Source of the DNA: Planococcus sp. APC 4015
Lineage (GTDB): Bacteria > Actinomycetota > Actinomycetes > Actinomycetales > Microbacteriaceae
Length of the DNA: 46,395 nt
Assembly (NCBI GenBank): GCA_030407505.1
Contig: JASDDH010000030.1
Location: 1-46,395 of the forward strand
Reading direction: 5' to 3'
Positions 32,301-40,479 of this stretch are shown here, piece by piece. The translations under genes and the position numbers were made by a program. The notes under the pieces are model-generated. The model had not been told where the DNA came from. It ran no database searches and saw only the letters and a list, made by a program, of their open reading frames with translations. The first letter of the stretch is position 1, and each line of letters starts with the position of its first letter.

Positions 32301-33248
32301 TACGAGCTCAGCGGCGGATGGATGCGCATCGCGCACGCGCGGATCGGCAAGCGGGCGTTCCTGGGCAACTCGGGCATGGCCGCGGCGGGGCACCGGGTGC
32401 CCCGCGACGGGCTCGTGGCCGTGCTGTCGGTCGCGCCCGAGAAGTCCAAGCCCGGCTCGTCGTGGCTCGGATCGCCGGCGGTGCGCCTGCGCCGCGTCGT
32501 CAATGACGGCGACCTCGAGCGCACCTACCGTCCGCGCACGTCGCTGCGCGTCGCGCGGGCGCTGTGGGAACTCGGGCGGGTCGTGCCGCTCGTGGTCACG
32601 TGCGCGCTCGGGCTCGCTGTGCTGCTCACGCTCGCCGCGATCATCGAGGCCTGGGGCCTCGGAGCCGCCGTGCTGCTCTCGGGCTCGGTGCTGCTCGTCG
32701 CCGGGGCGGTCGCCGCCGGGGTCACGACGGCGGCGAAGTGGATCTTCGTCGGGGTCATCCGACCCGGCGAGCATCAGCTCTGGTCGAGCTTCGTGTGGCG
32801 CACCGAGGTGGCCGACACGTTCACCGAGATGGTCGCGGCTCCCTGGTTCGCGAACGCGGCGGCGGGCACCCCGGCCCTTGCGATGTGGCTGCGCTCGCTC
32901 GGTGCGAAGGTGGGACGAGGGGTGTGGACCGACAGCTACTGGCTGCCCGAACCCGACCTCGTGACCCTCGGCGACGGGGCGACGGTGAACCGCGGATGTG
33001 TGGTGCAGACGCATCTGTTCCATGATCGAGTCATGAGCATCGACACCGTGACCCTCGGAGCGGGCTCGACGCTCGGTCCGCACAGCGTCGTGCTGCCGGC
33101 CGCGACCATCGGCACCGACGCCACCGTCGGCCCGGCATCCCTCGTCATGCGCGGCGAGACCGTGCCGGTGGGCAGCCGGTGGAGCGGGAATCCGATCGGG
33201 CCCTGGCGGGCGGTGAAGGTTCGCGCGTATCAGGCGGCTGACGGATGA
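29328..33248 (+). CDS. Pls/PosA-family non-ribosomal peptide synthetase (poly-amino-acid synthetase-like)
   Basis: A 1306-residue membrane synthetase with the layout of epsilon-poly-lysine synthetase. The adenylation domain (about 20-500) has IIFTSGSTGVPKG, FDAS, NTYGPTE, YRSGDL and RTSGKVDK. A carrier domain follows with the phosphopantetheine Ser in LGGGSL (about 542). Six membrane segments come in three pairs (about 600-670, 835-910, 1081-1137). They separate three soluble left-handed-helix-like domains (about 728-820, 960-1057, 1211-1295). There is no thioesterase. My reading of the specificity pocket is D-A-E-S-I-G-T-V-V-K, close to the lysine code I recall for bacitracin synthetase. The GTG start 4 bp after the previous stop has no clear ribosome site. 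The product is inferred, not proven. Confidence 0.88.
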   Translation: MQQNLDRSEAAAPPRTLIDILRAGATTHPEASAIEDAAGALSYRELLARVWRTAARLREHGVQTGDRVGVRMPSGDRELYISILGVMAAGAAYVPVDADDPQERADLVFGEARVRGVIGARGEYHPADAGATESGLFDGVEPHPSTSSTPIVAPPTVDDDAWIIFTSGSTGVPKGVAVTHRSAAAFVDAEARLFLQDAPLGPGDRVLAGLSVAFDASCEEMWLAWRHGACLVPAPRALVRSGEDLGPWLVGHGITVVSTVPTLAALWPQDAIENIRLLIFGGEALPPELAARLVGDEREVWNTYGPTEATVVACAALMDGTGPVRIGLPLDGWKLAVVDAAGARVGEGEVGELIIGGVGLARYLDPAKDAEKYAPFPTLGWDRAYRSGDLVRADAEGLVFQGRADDQVKIGGRRIELGEVEAALQSLTAVSAATVVVQKTEAGISLLVGYVVPTEGFDRQTARAELSETLPAPLIPMIAVVDDLPVRTSGKVDKAALPWPLDGGDDGDSSLTGTSAWLAEQWAAVLGTRPSDDSADFFALGGGSLAAAQLVSRIRVRAPEFTMADVYDLPRLRKMADAVEAESSDDEPSTTFTHSSPTPRVMQWVQTIAAVPLFILSGARWLVWLLVASGLLRLLPGFEFLPGAPAWVLIGGLVLFATPFGRMAVTAGIARMLLAGLKPGDYPRGGGVHLRLWLAEQVSHQVDPVGLAGAPWVVYYARALGAKIGRGVDLHTLPPVTGMLEVGSGAAIEPEVDLTGYWIDGATVRIGGIRIGAGATIGARSTLAPGTKIGRDAEIAPGSAVFGRVRAGQRWAGSPAVRVGGTSTPLAPTAPPTRRRWLWAYAVSSTTLGLLPLAAFAVGGLVLAQGMRGADSIAAAVPGALVALVPATLVVGLVFAASVVLLVRLLSIGLVEGIHPVRGRVAWQAWTTERLLDSARTILFPLYSSLLTPLWLRMLGATVGRDVEASTVLLIPSMTTIDDGAFLADDTMVATYELSGGWMRIAHARIGKRAFLGNSGMAAAGHRVPRDGLVAVLSVAPEKSKPGSSWLGSPAVRLRRVVNDGDLERTYRPRTSLRVARALWELGRVVPLVVTCALGLAVLLTLAAIIEAWGLGAAVLLSGSVLLVAGAVAAGVTTAAKWIFVGVIRPGEHQLWSSFVWRTEVADTFTEMVAAPWFANAAAGTPALAMWLRSLGAKVGRGVWTDSYWLPEPDLVTLGDGATVNRGCVVQTHLFHDRVMSIDTVTLGAGSTLGPHSVVLPAATIGTDATVGPASLVMRGETVPVGSRWSGNPIGPWRAVKVRAYQAADG

Positions 33249-34597
33249 CCGTCGACGCCTACACGCCGCAGAGCGGCGATGCCCGCATCCATGTCGCGCA
33301 CTACGACCTGACGCTCGAGTACAAGGTGACCACCAACCGGCTCACCGGCACGGCGGTCATCTCGGGGGTCGTCGTGGAGGAGACCCGCTCGATCTCGTTC
33401 GACCTGGTCGGCCTGCGGGCCACGCGGGTCAAGGTGGACGGCGACCCGCGGGCGACGTTCAAGCAGAGCGACCGCAAGCTCAAGGTGACGTTCGGCGCCC
33501 CGCGTCCGGCCGGTCAGGTATTCGCCGTGTCGATCGCGTACGCGGGCGCCCCCCGTCCGCGGCGGACGCGGTGGGGCACGATCGGATGGGAGGAACTCGA
33601 GGACGGCGTGCTCGTGGCATCCCAGCCCACCGGCGCGCCCACGTGGTTCCCGTGCAACGACGTGCCCGCCGACAAGGCGACCTACCGCATCGAGATCACG
33701 ACGGATGCCGCCTACACGGTGGTCGCCGGCGGGCTCGTCTCGTGCGTCCCGGCGGGCGGGCGCCGGGTGTGGCTGTTCGAGCTGGACGCCCCGACGCCGA
33801 CGTACCTCGTGACGGCGCAGATCGGCCGCTACACCCACGAGACGCGTGCGCTGGGGTCCGTCCGGGGCGAGCTGTACTACCCCAAGCCCCTCGCCGCCCG
33901 CGTGCGGGCCGACTTCGCGCCGCTCGACCGGATGATGGCGGTCTTCGAGACGTCCTTCGGACCTTATCCCTTCGCCGACTACGCCATCGTCGTGACCGCC
34001 GACGACCTCGAGATCCCGCTCGAGGCTCAAGCCATGGCGATCTTCGGTGCGAACCACATCGACGGCGTCGGCGGGCTCGAGCGGCTCATCGCGCACGAAC
34101 TCGCCCATCAGTGGTTCGGCAACAGCGTGGGCGTCGCCCAGTGGCGCGACATCTGGCTCAACGAGGGGTTCGCCTGCTACGCCGAGTGGGTCTGGTCCGA
34201 GAGCTCGGGCGGGCCCTCGGCGCACGCGAAGGCGCTCGGTCACCACGCCCAGCTGGCCGCGCTGCCGCACGATCTCGTGACCGGCGACCCCGGGCCCGAC
34301 CTGATGTTCGACGACCGCGTCTACAAGCGGGGCGCGGTCACGCTGCACGCCCTGCGCCTCACGATCGGCGACGACTCGTTCTTCGGCCTGCTGCACGCCT
34401 GGACGGCGCGATACCGCGGATCGACCGCCACGACCGCCGACTTCGTCGCGCTCGCCGAGGAGATCTCGGGAGCATCTCTCGGCACGCTGTTCCACGCGTG
34501 GCTCGTCGGCACCGCGCTTCCGCCCCTGCCCCCGTCGACGCGCACCGATGCGCCCGCGCCGGTCACCGAGGCGCTGGCGCTGCGACAGCGACACTGA
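33245..34597 (+). CDS. M1-family zinc aminopeptidase
   Basis: A 450-residue metallopeptidase of the aminopeptidase N (M1) type. The zinc site is HELAHQW (about residue 284) with the third ligand Glu in WLNEGFA, 18-19 residues later. An N-terminal beta-domain (about 10-200) precedes the catalytic domain, and the usual large C-terminal domain is missing. There is no signal peptide. It overlaps the synthetase gene as ATGA, so the two are made together. In epsilon-poly-lysine producers a zinc aminopeptidase is reported to trim the polymer; the same job here is an inference. Its 3' end overlaps the convergent transferase by 35 bp. Confidence 0.9.
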   Translation: MTVDAYTPQSGDARIHVAHYDLTLEYKVTTNRLTGTAVISGVVVEETRSISFDLVGLRATRVKVDGDPRATFKQSDRKLKVTFGAPRPAGQVFAVSIAYAGAPRPRRTRWGTIGWEELEDGVLVASQPTGAPTWFPCNDVPADKATYRIEITTDAAYTVVAGGLVSCVPAGGRRVWLFELDAPTPTYLVTAQIGRYTHETRALGSVRGELYYPKPLAARVRADFAPLDRMMAVFETSFGPYPFADYAIVVTADDLEIPLEAQAMAIFGANHIDGVGGLERLIAHELAHQWFGNSVGVAQWRDIWLNEGFACYAEWVWSESSGGPSAHAKALGHHAQLAALPHDLVTGDPGPDLMFDDRVYKRGAVTLHALRLTIGDDSFFGLLHAWTARYRGSTATTADFVALAEEISGASLGTLFHAWLVGTALPPLPPSTRTDAPAPVTEALALRQRH

Positions 34598-35153
34598 TGA
34601 TGTGGCCCGCGGGTCCGTCGATCGTCGCGACCTCGAACGGACCGGGGTGCGTCGCCTGTGCGCCCTCGATCACCACACGCGACGGATCGAGCCGGATGCC
34701 GCGCCCGTCTGCCTTCAGCACCGCCTCGATACGCGTCCATCCGGCGAGGTCGGGCGCATCGCGCGGCGCGAACAGGGCGCGAAGGTCGCCGACCTCGCGG
34801 TCGTCGGGCTCGATGTCGATGCCGACGGATGCCGCCTCAGCCGTGCGTGCCGCGGCCGCGGCGACCAGAGCACCGGCGTAGCCGAGACTCAACGCCACGG
34901 GCGCGTCGACGACCGGACGCCCGTGCATCGTGCTGCCGCACGTCGGGCAGAGTCGCCCGATCGTGCCGGACTCTCCGAGCGCGGCGACGAGCTTCGCGAG
35001 CAGCGCGTCGGCGACGCCCCGCCGACCGGACGGGTCGGCCGTGCCGGCATCCGCCCACGCGATCAGCACCCGTCCGTGACTGAGCAGACGCTCGGGCACG
35101 TCGCGGCCGGGAAGCGCGTGCGCGGCGCGGTGCGCGTCGTCTGGTGAGGCCAC
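34563..35153 (-). CDS. 4'-phosphopantetheinyl transferase
   Basis: A 196-residue transferase of the Sfp type that would load the phosphopantetheine arm onto the carrier domain of the synthetase. The two hallmark motifs are visible: VGIDIE (about 110) and W-x3-EAVLKADGRG (about 138-150). A short cysteine pair (CPTCGS) lies before the first motif. GTG 35153 is supported by GATACT 5 nt upstream (leaderless type). It faces the synthetase operon and shares 35 bp of coding sequence with the aminopeptidase at their 3' ends. Confidence 0.85.
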   Translation of the reverse strand: MASPDDAHRAAHALPGRDVPERLLSHGRVLIAWADAGTADPSGRRGVADALLAKLVAALGESGTIGRLCPTCGSTMHGRPVVDAPVALSLGYAGALVAAAAARTAEAASVGIDIEPDDREVGDLRALFAPRDAPDLAGWTRIEAVLKADGRGIRLDPSRVVIEGAQATHPGPFEVATIDGPAGHIISVAVAAPAPR

Positions 35154-35210
35154 GCCTCAGTATCGGCCACCGGCGGGAATCCGCGACAGCGGCCGCGTGT
35201 TCCCGGTGGT

Positions 35211-36305
35211 GTGGATGCGCAGCGCGTGGATGTCGTCGTCATCGGCGGCGGTCAGGCCGGGCTGTCGGCCGCCTACCACCTGCGCCGCACGGGGTTCGTG
35301 CCCGTCCGCCAGGCAGCCGAGGGCGATCGCACCTTCGTGGTGCTCGACGCGAACGACCGGGCGGGCGGCGCCTGGCAGCACCGGTGGGAGTCGCTGCGCA
35401 TGGCCACCGTCAACGGCATCCACGAGCTTCCGGGCTTCGCCGTTCCTCCTCTGGGCGACGACGAGTCCAGTCGCGACGCCCTGCCCCCGTACTTCGCGGC
35501 GTACGAGCAGCGCTTCGACCTCGACGTGCAGCGGCCGGTGCGCGTGCGGGCGGTGCGACGGGCCGACGACGACCCCGCGGGCCGTCTCGTGGTCGACACC
35601 GACCGGGGCTCGTGGAGCGCGCGCTACGTCATCAACGCGACAGGCACGTGGACGCGGCCCTTCCTGCCCCACTACCCGGGACGCGACCGCTTCGCCGGGC
35701 GCCAGCTGCACGTCGCCGACTACGTCTCGGCGACCGAGTTCACCGGGCAGCGGGTGGGGATCGTCGGCGCCGGCATCTCAGCCGTGCAGCTGCTCGACGA
35801 GATCTCCCGGGTCGCCGACACGGTGTGGTTCACGCGGCGCGAACCGGAGTGGAGCGACGAGCCCTTCGACATCCCCGCCCGCGTCGCCGCCATCGCCGGG
35901 GTCGAGGAGCGCGTGCGACGGGGCCTCCCACCCGGCAGCGTCATCTCGGTGACGGGGATGCACTGGACGCCGTGGGCGCGCGCCGCGCAGGCGCGGGGCG
36001 TGCTGGTGCGGCATCCGATGTTCGCGTCGCTCGAAGAAGGCGGGGCGCGGATGCCCGACGGCAGCTTCGAGCCGCTCGACGCGATCCTGTGGGCCACCGG
36101 ATTCCGCGCCGCCGTCGACCACCTGGCGCCGCTGCGCCTGCGCACACCGGAGGGCGGCATCCGCGCGGCGGACTCGCGCGCGCTCGACGAGCCTCGGCTG
36201 TTCCTCATCGGCTACGGGCCGTCGCAGTCGACGATCGGCGCCAACCGTGCGGGTCGGGATGCCGTGCGCGCCATCGTCCGCGATGAGGCGCTGCTGACGG
36301 CGTGA
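35211..36305 (+). CDS. Flavin-containing monooxygenase-like FAD/NADP oxidoreductase
   Basis: A 364-residue flavoprotein of the FMO/thioredoxin-reductase-like class. The FAD-binding motif GGGQAGLSAAYHL begins at about residue 12, and GAGISAVQLL at about residue 186 is the second nucleotide motif. WATGFR near residue 300 and GYGPSQSTIGANRAG near the C terminus are typical of the group. It should oxygenate an N- or S-containing or carbonyl substrate. GTG 35211 is the best start I see, but no ribosome site or clear -10 is present. It may be unrelated to the synthetase genes. Confidence 0.82.
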   Translation: MDAQRVDVVVIGGGQAGLSAAYHLRRTGFVPVRQAAEGDRTFVVLDANDRAGGAWQHRWESLRMATVNGIHELPGFAVPPLGDDESSRDALPPYFAAYEQRFDLDVQRPVRVRAVRRADDDPAGRLVVDTDRGSWSARYVINATGTWTRPFLPHYPGRDRFAGRQLHVADYVSATEFTGQRVGIVGAGISAVQLLDEISRVADTVWFTRREPEWSDEPFDIPARVAAIAGVEERVRRGLPPGSVISVTGMHWTPWARAAQARGVLVRHPMFASLEEGGARMPDGSFEPLDAILWATGFRAAVDHLAPLRLRTPEGGIRAADSRALDEPRLFLIGYGPSQSTIGANRAGRDAVRAIVRDEALLTA

Positions 36306-36343
36306 CGCCGACCCGCAGGCATGCGTCGGCGCCCGTGTCGGCT

Positions 36344-36349
36344 TAGCCT
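36344..36349 (+). promoter_or_regulatory. -10 element TAGCCT for a leaderless transcript
   Basis: TAGCCT ends 6 nt before ATG 36356, with no ribosome site between. This is the same arrangement as at 5656, 10505 and 24321. Confidence 0.5.
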
Positions 36350-36355
36350 GGGACG

Positions 36356-37549
36356 ATGGGGGAGCGACCGCGGTGGCTCGTCGCCACGACCGAGTACGCC
36401 GGGCTCACCCCGTACACGGGCGGCATCGGCACCCATTACGCCGCTCTGCTGCCCGCACTCGTCCGTCAGGGCGTGGGCGTCGACCTCGTCGTCTTCTCCG
36501 ACGGTCCTGCCATCCCCGCCGCCGATCTCGACGGCGTGCGGCTCCTCGCGTACGAGCGCACCGATCGGATGCCGCGGGCCTTCGCACTCGCGCATCGCGC
36601 CCTGCGCGTGCGCCGTGCCTACCGGCACGGCGACTACGACCGGGTCTTCCTGCCCGAATGGATCGGCCTGGGGGCGTTCCTCCCCGTCGATGCGCCGCTG
36701 CTGACGAATCTGGCCACGGGCATCCGGCTCGCGCACGAGGTGTCGCGGCTGCGGCTGCGCGACCTCCCCCTCGCCGATCGCCCGGCGGTCCTGCTCCAGC
36801 GGGCGATGGAGGCGCGGCAGATCCGGCGGTCGGCGGGTGTCATCGCGATCTCGCAGGCGATGCTCGCGTGGACGACGTCGGCGTTCCCGCGGCTGCCGCG
36901 TGCCGCCGTCGTGCGCAACTGCATCGACCTCGACCGTGTGCGCGCGGCGTCGACGGCGGCCGTGCCCGAGGGATGGCCGCCGGGTGGGGATCCGATCGTG
37001 CTCTTCCTCGGACGCTCCGAGCGGCGCAAGGGCGTCGTCGACGCCGTGTCGGCGTTCGGCGCGCTGCACGAGCGCATGCCGCACGTGCGGCTCGTGCTCG
37101 CAGGAGCGGGCGGCGATGCGCGTTTCGAGCCCACCCGCGCCGACCTGCTGGCGTCGCTGCCGGCCACGGCGCGCCCCCTCGTCACGTGGCTCGGGCACGT
37201 GCCCGGCGACCGGCTCTTCGCCGCGATCCGCGCGGCATCCGTCGCGATGTGCCCGTCCCGCTGGGAGGGGTTCGGGAACGTGGCCCTCGAGGCGAAGACG
37301 ATCGGGACGCCCCTCGTCGTGACCACGGGGAGCGGCTTCGACGACTTCTGCGTCGACGGCGTGGACTGCCTCATGGTGCCGCCCGCGGCGCCGGCACCGC
37401 TGGCCGTCGCCCTCGAGCGACTCCTGACGGATCGCGGGCTGGCGACAGCCCTCGCGGAGGCGGCTCAGGAGCGCGTCGGGGACTTCGCCCCCGATCCCGT
37501 CGCGGCCGATCTCATCGCCGCCGCAGACGGACTGCTCGACCGGGGCTGA
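36356..37549 (+). CDS. Family 4 glycosyltransferase
   Basis: A 397-residue GT-B glycosyltransferase. The N-terminal acceptor side has GGIGTHYAALLPALVRQG. The donor side has FLGRSERRKG and the E-x7-E motif in WEGFGNVALEAKTIGTPLVV. It should add a sugar from a nucleotide-sugar donor, probably to a cell-surface glycan. It converges, with 1 bp between, on the reverse glycosyltransferase operon. Confidence 0.9.
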   Translation: MGERPRWLVATTEYAGLTPYTGGIGTHYAALLPALVRQGVGVDLVVFSDGPAIPAADLDGVRLLAYERTDRMPRAFALAHRALRVRRAYRHGDYDRVFLPEWIGLGAFLPVDAPLLTNLATGIRLAHEVSRLRLRDLPLADRPAVLLQRAMEARQIRRSAGVIAISQAMLAWTTSAFPRLPRAAVVRNCIDLDRVRAASTAAVPEGWPPGGDPIVLFLGRSERRKGVVDAVSAFGALHERMPHVRLVLAGAGGDARFEPTRADLLASLPATARPLVTWLGHVPGDRLFAAIRAASVAMCPSRWEGFGNVALEAKTIGTPLVVTTGSGFDDFCVDGVDCLMVPPAAPAPLAVALERLLTDRGLATALAEAAQERVGDFAPDPVAADLIAAADGLLDRG

Positions 37550-37550
37550 C

Positions 37551-38351
37551 TCAGGTGCGGCGCCAGGTGCGGCCGTCCCACATGACGGCTCCGGCGGCCG
37601 CGAAGGCGTCGATCCAGCCCGACATCGGCCATTCGCCCCAGCGCGCCGCGAACCGCTCGCCGTTGCGCAGGATGTCGTCCAGATGCTGCCACGGCGGGGA
37701 TGACGTCTCGTGATGCTGGTGGTACGCGTGCGCACCGCCGACCCACGCGAGGGGGATGCCGGCGGCGCGCAGGGTGAAGGCGAAGTCCGTGTCCTCTCCG
37801 CCGTAGCCCTCGTATCCCTCGTCGAAGCCGCCGGAGCGTCGCCAGGTCTCGGGGGTCGCGGCGAACGAGAGCGACCAGAACAGGCGGTACTCGTCGGCGG
37901 TCGCACGCTGCTCGGCACCGTCTGTCGGGTCGGGTCGGGCGGGATGCGGCGCCGTCGCCCGGACGAGAGCCGCGGCATCCGTCGCATCGACGTCGGGGGA
38001 GAGATAGGTGACCGGTCCGCAGAGCATCGCGCCCGGCAGCCGCTCGGCCGCCTGCAGGTACCGCGGGAGGAGCGCCGTGCCGGGCACGCAGTCGGCGTCG
38101 AGGAAGACGAGCAGGGGGGCGCCGGTGTCGATCGCGAGAGACGCGCCGGCGTTGCGCGCCGCGGCGAGTCGCAGGCCCTCGTCGCCGGGAGGCACGCTCA
38201 GCACATGATCGGCGTCGAGCGCGGGATGCGGGTCGTCGCCCACCCAGACGACGATGCGGGTCGCGCCGTCGATCGCCGCGAGCTGATTCCGCACGTGCGC
38301 CAAGCGCGGCGTCGAGCAGAGAGTCACGACGGCGGGTCGCGCGGTGGTCAT
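37551..38351 (-). CDS. Family 2 glycosyltransferase with GT7-type C-terminal region
   Basis: A 266-residue GT-A glycosyltransferase. The DxD metal motif lies in VFLDADCVPG at about residue 92. The later segment GGFDEGYEGYGGEDTDFA matches the galactosyltransferase-like (GT7C) region. It is the last gene of a four-gene reverse operon with 4-bp overlaps. The start at 38351 lies inside the end of the preceding gene. Confidence 0.88.
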   Translation of the reverse strand: MTTARPAVVTLCSTPRLAHVRNQLAAIDGATRIVVWVGDDPHPALDADHVLSVPPGDEGLRLAAARNAGASLAIDTGAPLLVFLDADCVPGTALLPRYLQAAERLPGAMLCGPVTYLSPDVDATDAAALVRATAPHPARPDPTDGAEQRATADEYRLFWSLSFAATPETWRRSGGFDEGYEGYGGEDTDFAFTLRAAGIPLAWVGGAHAYHQHHETSSPPWQHLDDILRNGERFAARWGEWPMSGWIDAFAAAGAVMWDGRTWRRT

Positions 38352-39352
38352 GCCCTGCTCCGAGCGGCGGCCATGATGGCGTCGGCCGCGCGTCCGGCGC
38401 CGCCGTGCACCTGCCAGCGGCTCCAGTCCGGGCGCAGACCGCGGGCTCGTTCGAGCAGTGCCGGCCAGGCCGTGCGTGCGGGCCACGACGACTGCACGAC
38501 GGCGAGGCCCGCGCGGTGCAGAGCGTCGGCGGTGCCGGCCTGTTCCCGGAAGGGGCGTTCCTGGGGAACGACGATCGCGCGCGCGTCGACGGCGGCGAGA
38601 TCGGCGATCGCGTTCTGGCCGGCCCACGAGACGACGACGTCGGCATCGCGCAGAGCGGTCCACGGGTCGGCGGTCCATCCCGAGCCCGACAGGATCGTCC
38701 AAGGCGCATCCGAGGCGGCGGATGCCGCGACGATGTCGTCTTCGATCACGGCGCTGCCACCCGCACCGCCGAGCAGGACGACTCCGCCCCCGGCGCGGCG
38801 AGGCCCATCGGCGCGACCGTCGAAGCGGCTGATGCCGCCCGTGTAGACAGTCTTGTCGGCGAAGGGGGCGAGGTGTGGCGGCTCCATGAGGGCACGGGGC
38901 CACGGAGCCACGATGGTGTCGGCCGCGCGGAATGCGAGGAGGTGCGGCTCGTCATCCCGTGCCCCGGGTTGTGTCAGGACCACGGGGCGTATGCCCAGCA
39001 GCCGCACGAGCAGCGTCACTTCGGCCGAGACGTCGACGACGAAGGCGTCGGGCGGATCTGCGGCGACGGCCGACGCGATGGCTGCGAGCCGCGATCGGTG
39101 GCCGGCGTGCCCCAGCGGCGCCCAGTGCAGCATCCCGTCGACGGTCGGCTCGGCACCCGCCGGATCGCGTCCGTCGACGAGGTCGTCGTCGCGGTCCAGC
39201 ACGACCCACGTGCAGTTCGGCGGAAGCTCTGCCGGGGCGGCGAGCGAGCTGAAGCACGTGATGGCCGCGTCGAGACGCGGCGCGATCGCGAGAAGCCGCG
39301 TCAGGTGACCGCGACCGTGATGATGCACGTACCAGCCGAGGCGTGTCGTCAT
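38348..39352 (-). CDS. GT-B glycosyltransferase, family 28/MGT-like
   Basis: A 334-residue glycosyltransferase. The N terminus (WYVHHHGRGHLTRL) has the His-rich GH motif seen at the acceptor side of MurG- and MGT-like enzymes. The C terminus (SWAGQNAIADLAAVDARAIVVPQERPFREQ) matches the donor-binding end of that group. It overlaps both neighbours by 4 bp. The acceptor is unknown. Confidence 0.82.
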   Translation of the reverse strand: MTTRLGWYVHHHGRGHLTRLLAIAPRLDAAITCFSSLAAPAELPPNCTWVVLDRDDDLVDGRDPAGAEPTVDGMLHWAPLGHAGHRSRLAAIASAVAADPPDAFVVDVSAEVTLLVRLLGIRPVVLTQPGARDDEPHLLAFRAADTIVAPWPRALMEPPHLAPFADKTVYTGGISRFDGRADGPRRAGGGVVLLGGAGGSAVIEDDIVAASAASDAPWTILSGSGWTADPWTALRDADVVVSWAGQNAIADLAAVDARAIVVPQERPFREQAGTADALHRAGLAVVQSSWPARTAWPALLERARGLRPDWSRWQVHGGAGRAADAIMAAARSRA

Positions 39353-40479
39353 GCCGTGAGCTCGTCCGAGATCGGCACCACTCCGCGCGCTCGCGCGAGC
39401 AGGTGGTCCTCGAGGACCGCGACGCGGCTCGACAGGGAGAACTCGTGCACCGCGCTCGCCCGCACGCGGGCACGGAACGTCGGGTCGGTGCGTTCGGTCG
39501 CGATGAGCTCTTCGGCCTCGACCGCCATCGCCTCCACGTCGCCGGGACGCACGAGCGACATCCCGACGCTGCGGGCCGCGATCTCGGGAACACCGCCCAC
39601 CGCGAAGCTCACGACCGGTGTGCCGCACATCAGCGACTCGGGGGCGACCAGTCCGAACGGCTCGGCCCACGACGGGGTGCCCAGTGCCACGGCGCTGCTG
39701 CCGACCAGGCGCACGAGCTCGGCGGGTGCGAGCGGTCCGACGTAGTCGACGTCGTCGCCGAGGAGCGGGAACAGCACCTGATCGGCGTACTCCCGGTCGC
39801 CGATCCGGCCCGCCAGGGTGAGTGGCCTGCCGGCCAGACGTGCGGCGGCGACCGCCAGGTGGGGAGACTTCTCGGGCACGACGCGCCCGAACCAGACCAG
39901 GCCGTCGCCTCCGGCACCCGCGACCCAGGATGCCGGGTCCACGCCGTTCGCCAGCAGTCGCGAAGGCACTCCGGCGCGCGCCCACGAGCGCCGCGTGTGC
40001 TCGCTGACCGACAGGAAGACGCTTCCGCGTCCCTCGGCGGCTCGGTGCGCCGAGACGAAGTCGTCGTCGACCGGGGTGTGCAGCGTCGTCACCATCGGCA
40101 CACCCAGACGCGGAGCGCGCTGCAGCGGGAGCGGATGCAGGCAGTGGTTCGAGATGACGTCGTACCTGCCGGCGCTGCGCGCAACCTCGTCCAGCGCCCG
40201 CTCGAGAGCGGGCACGGACCGCTCTTCGTAGCTCGGCGGGTAGCTCTGATCGGTGGGGGAGGACCCCTGCGGCCAGGAGAGGGGCGGCACGTCGAACGCG
40301 CTTCCCGCCCTGATGAAGTCGGACCCCCGAACGGCGATGAGCGTGACGTCGTGGCCCCGGTGGCGCAGGGCGTGAACCTCGGACCAGACCGCGGACTCCA
40401 ATCCGCCCGCGTGCGGCTGTGCGATGGGGAACCGCAGGGGGGCGATGACGAGGATGCGCAGACGGTGCCGCCCGATCAT
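39349..40479 (-). CDS. Family 4 glycosyltransferase
   Basis: A 376-residue GT4 enzyme. It has the N-terminal glycine-rich loop in PHAGGLESAVWSEVHALRHRGH. Donor-side motifs are WFGRVVPEKSPHLAV and the E-x7-E motif in AEPFGLVAPESLMCGTPVV. It is the second gene of the reverse operon, overlapping its neighbours by 4 bp on each side. Confidence 0.9.
   Translation of the reverse strand: MIGRHRLRILVIAPLRFPIAQPHAGGLESAVWSEVHALRHRGHDVTLIAVRGSDFIRAGSAFDVPPLSWPQGSSPTDQSYPPSYEERSVPALERALDEVARSAGRYDVISNHCLHPLPLQRAPRLGVPMVTTLHTPVDDDFVSAHRAAEGRGSVFLSVSEHTRRSWARAGVPSRLLANGVDPASWVAGAGGDGLVWFGRVVPEKSPHLAVAAARLAGRPLTLAGRIGDREYADQVLFPLLGDDVDYVGPLAPAELVRLVGSSAVALGTPSWAEPFGLVAPESLMCGTPVVSFAVGGVPEIAARSVGMSLVRPGDVEAMAVEAEELIATERTDPTFRARVRASAVHEFSLSSRVAVLEDHLLARARGVVPISDELTA

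Noticed and set aside
29328..33248. Siderophore or antibiotic NRPS
   Set aside because: There is one adenylation and one carrier domain, no condensation domain of the usual kind with HHxxxDG, no thioesterase, and several membrane segments.
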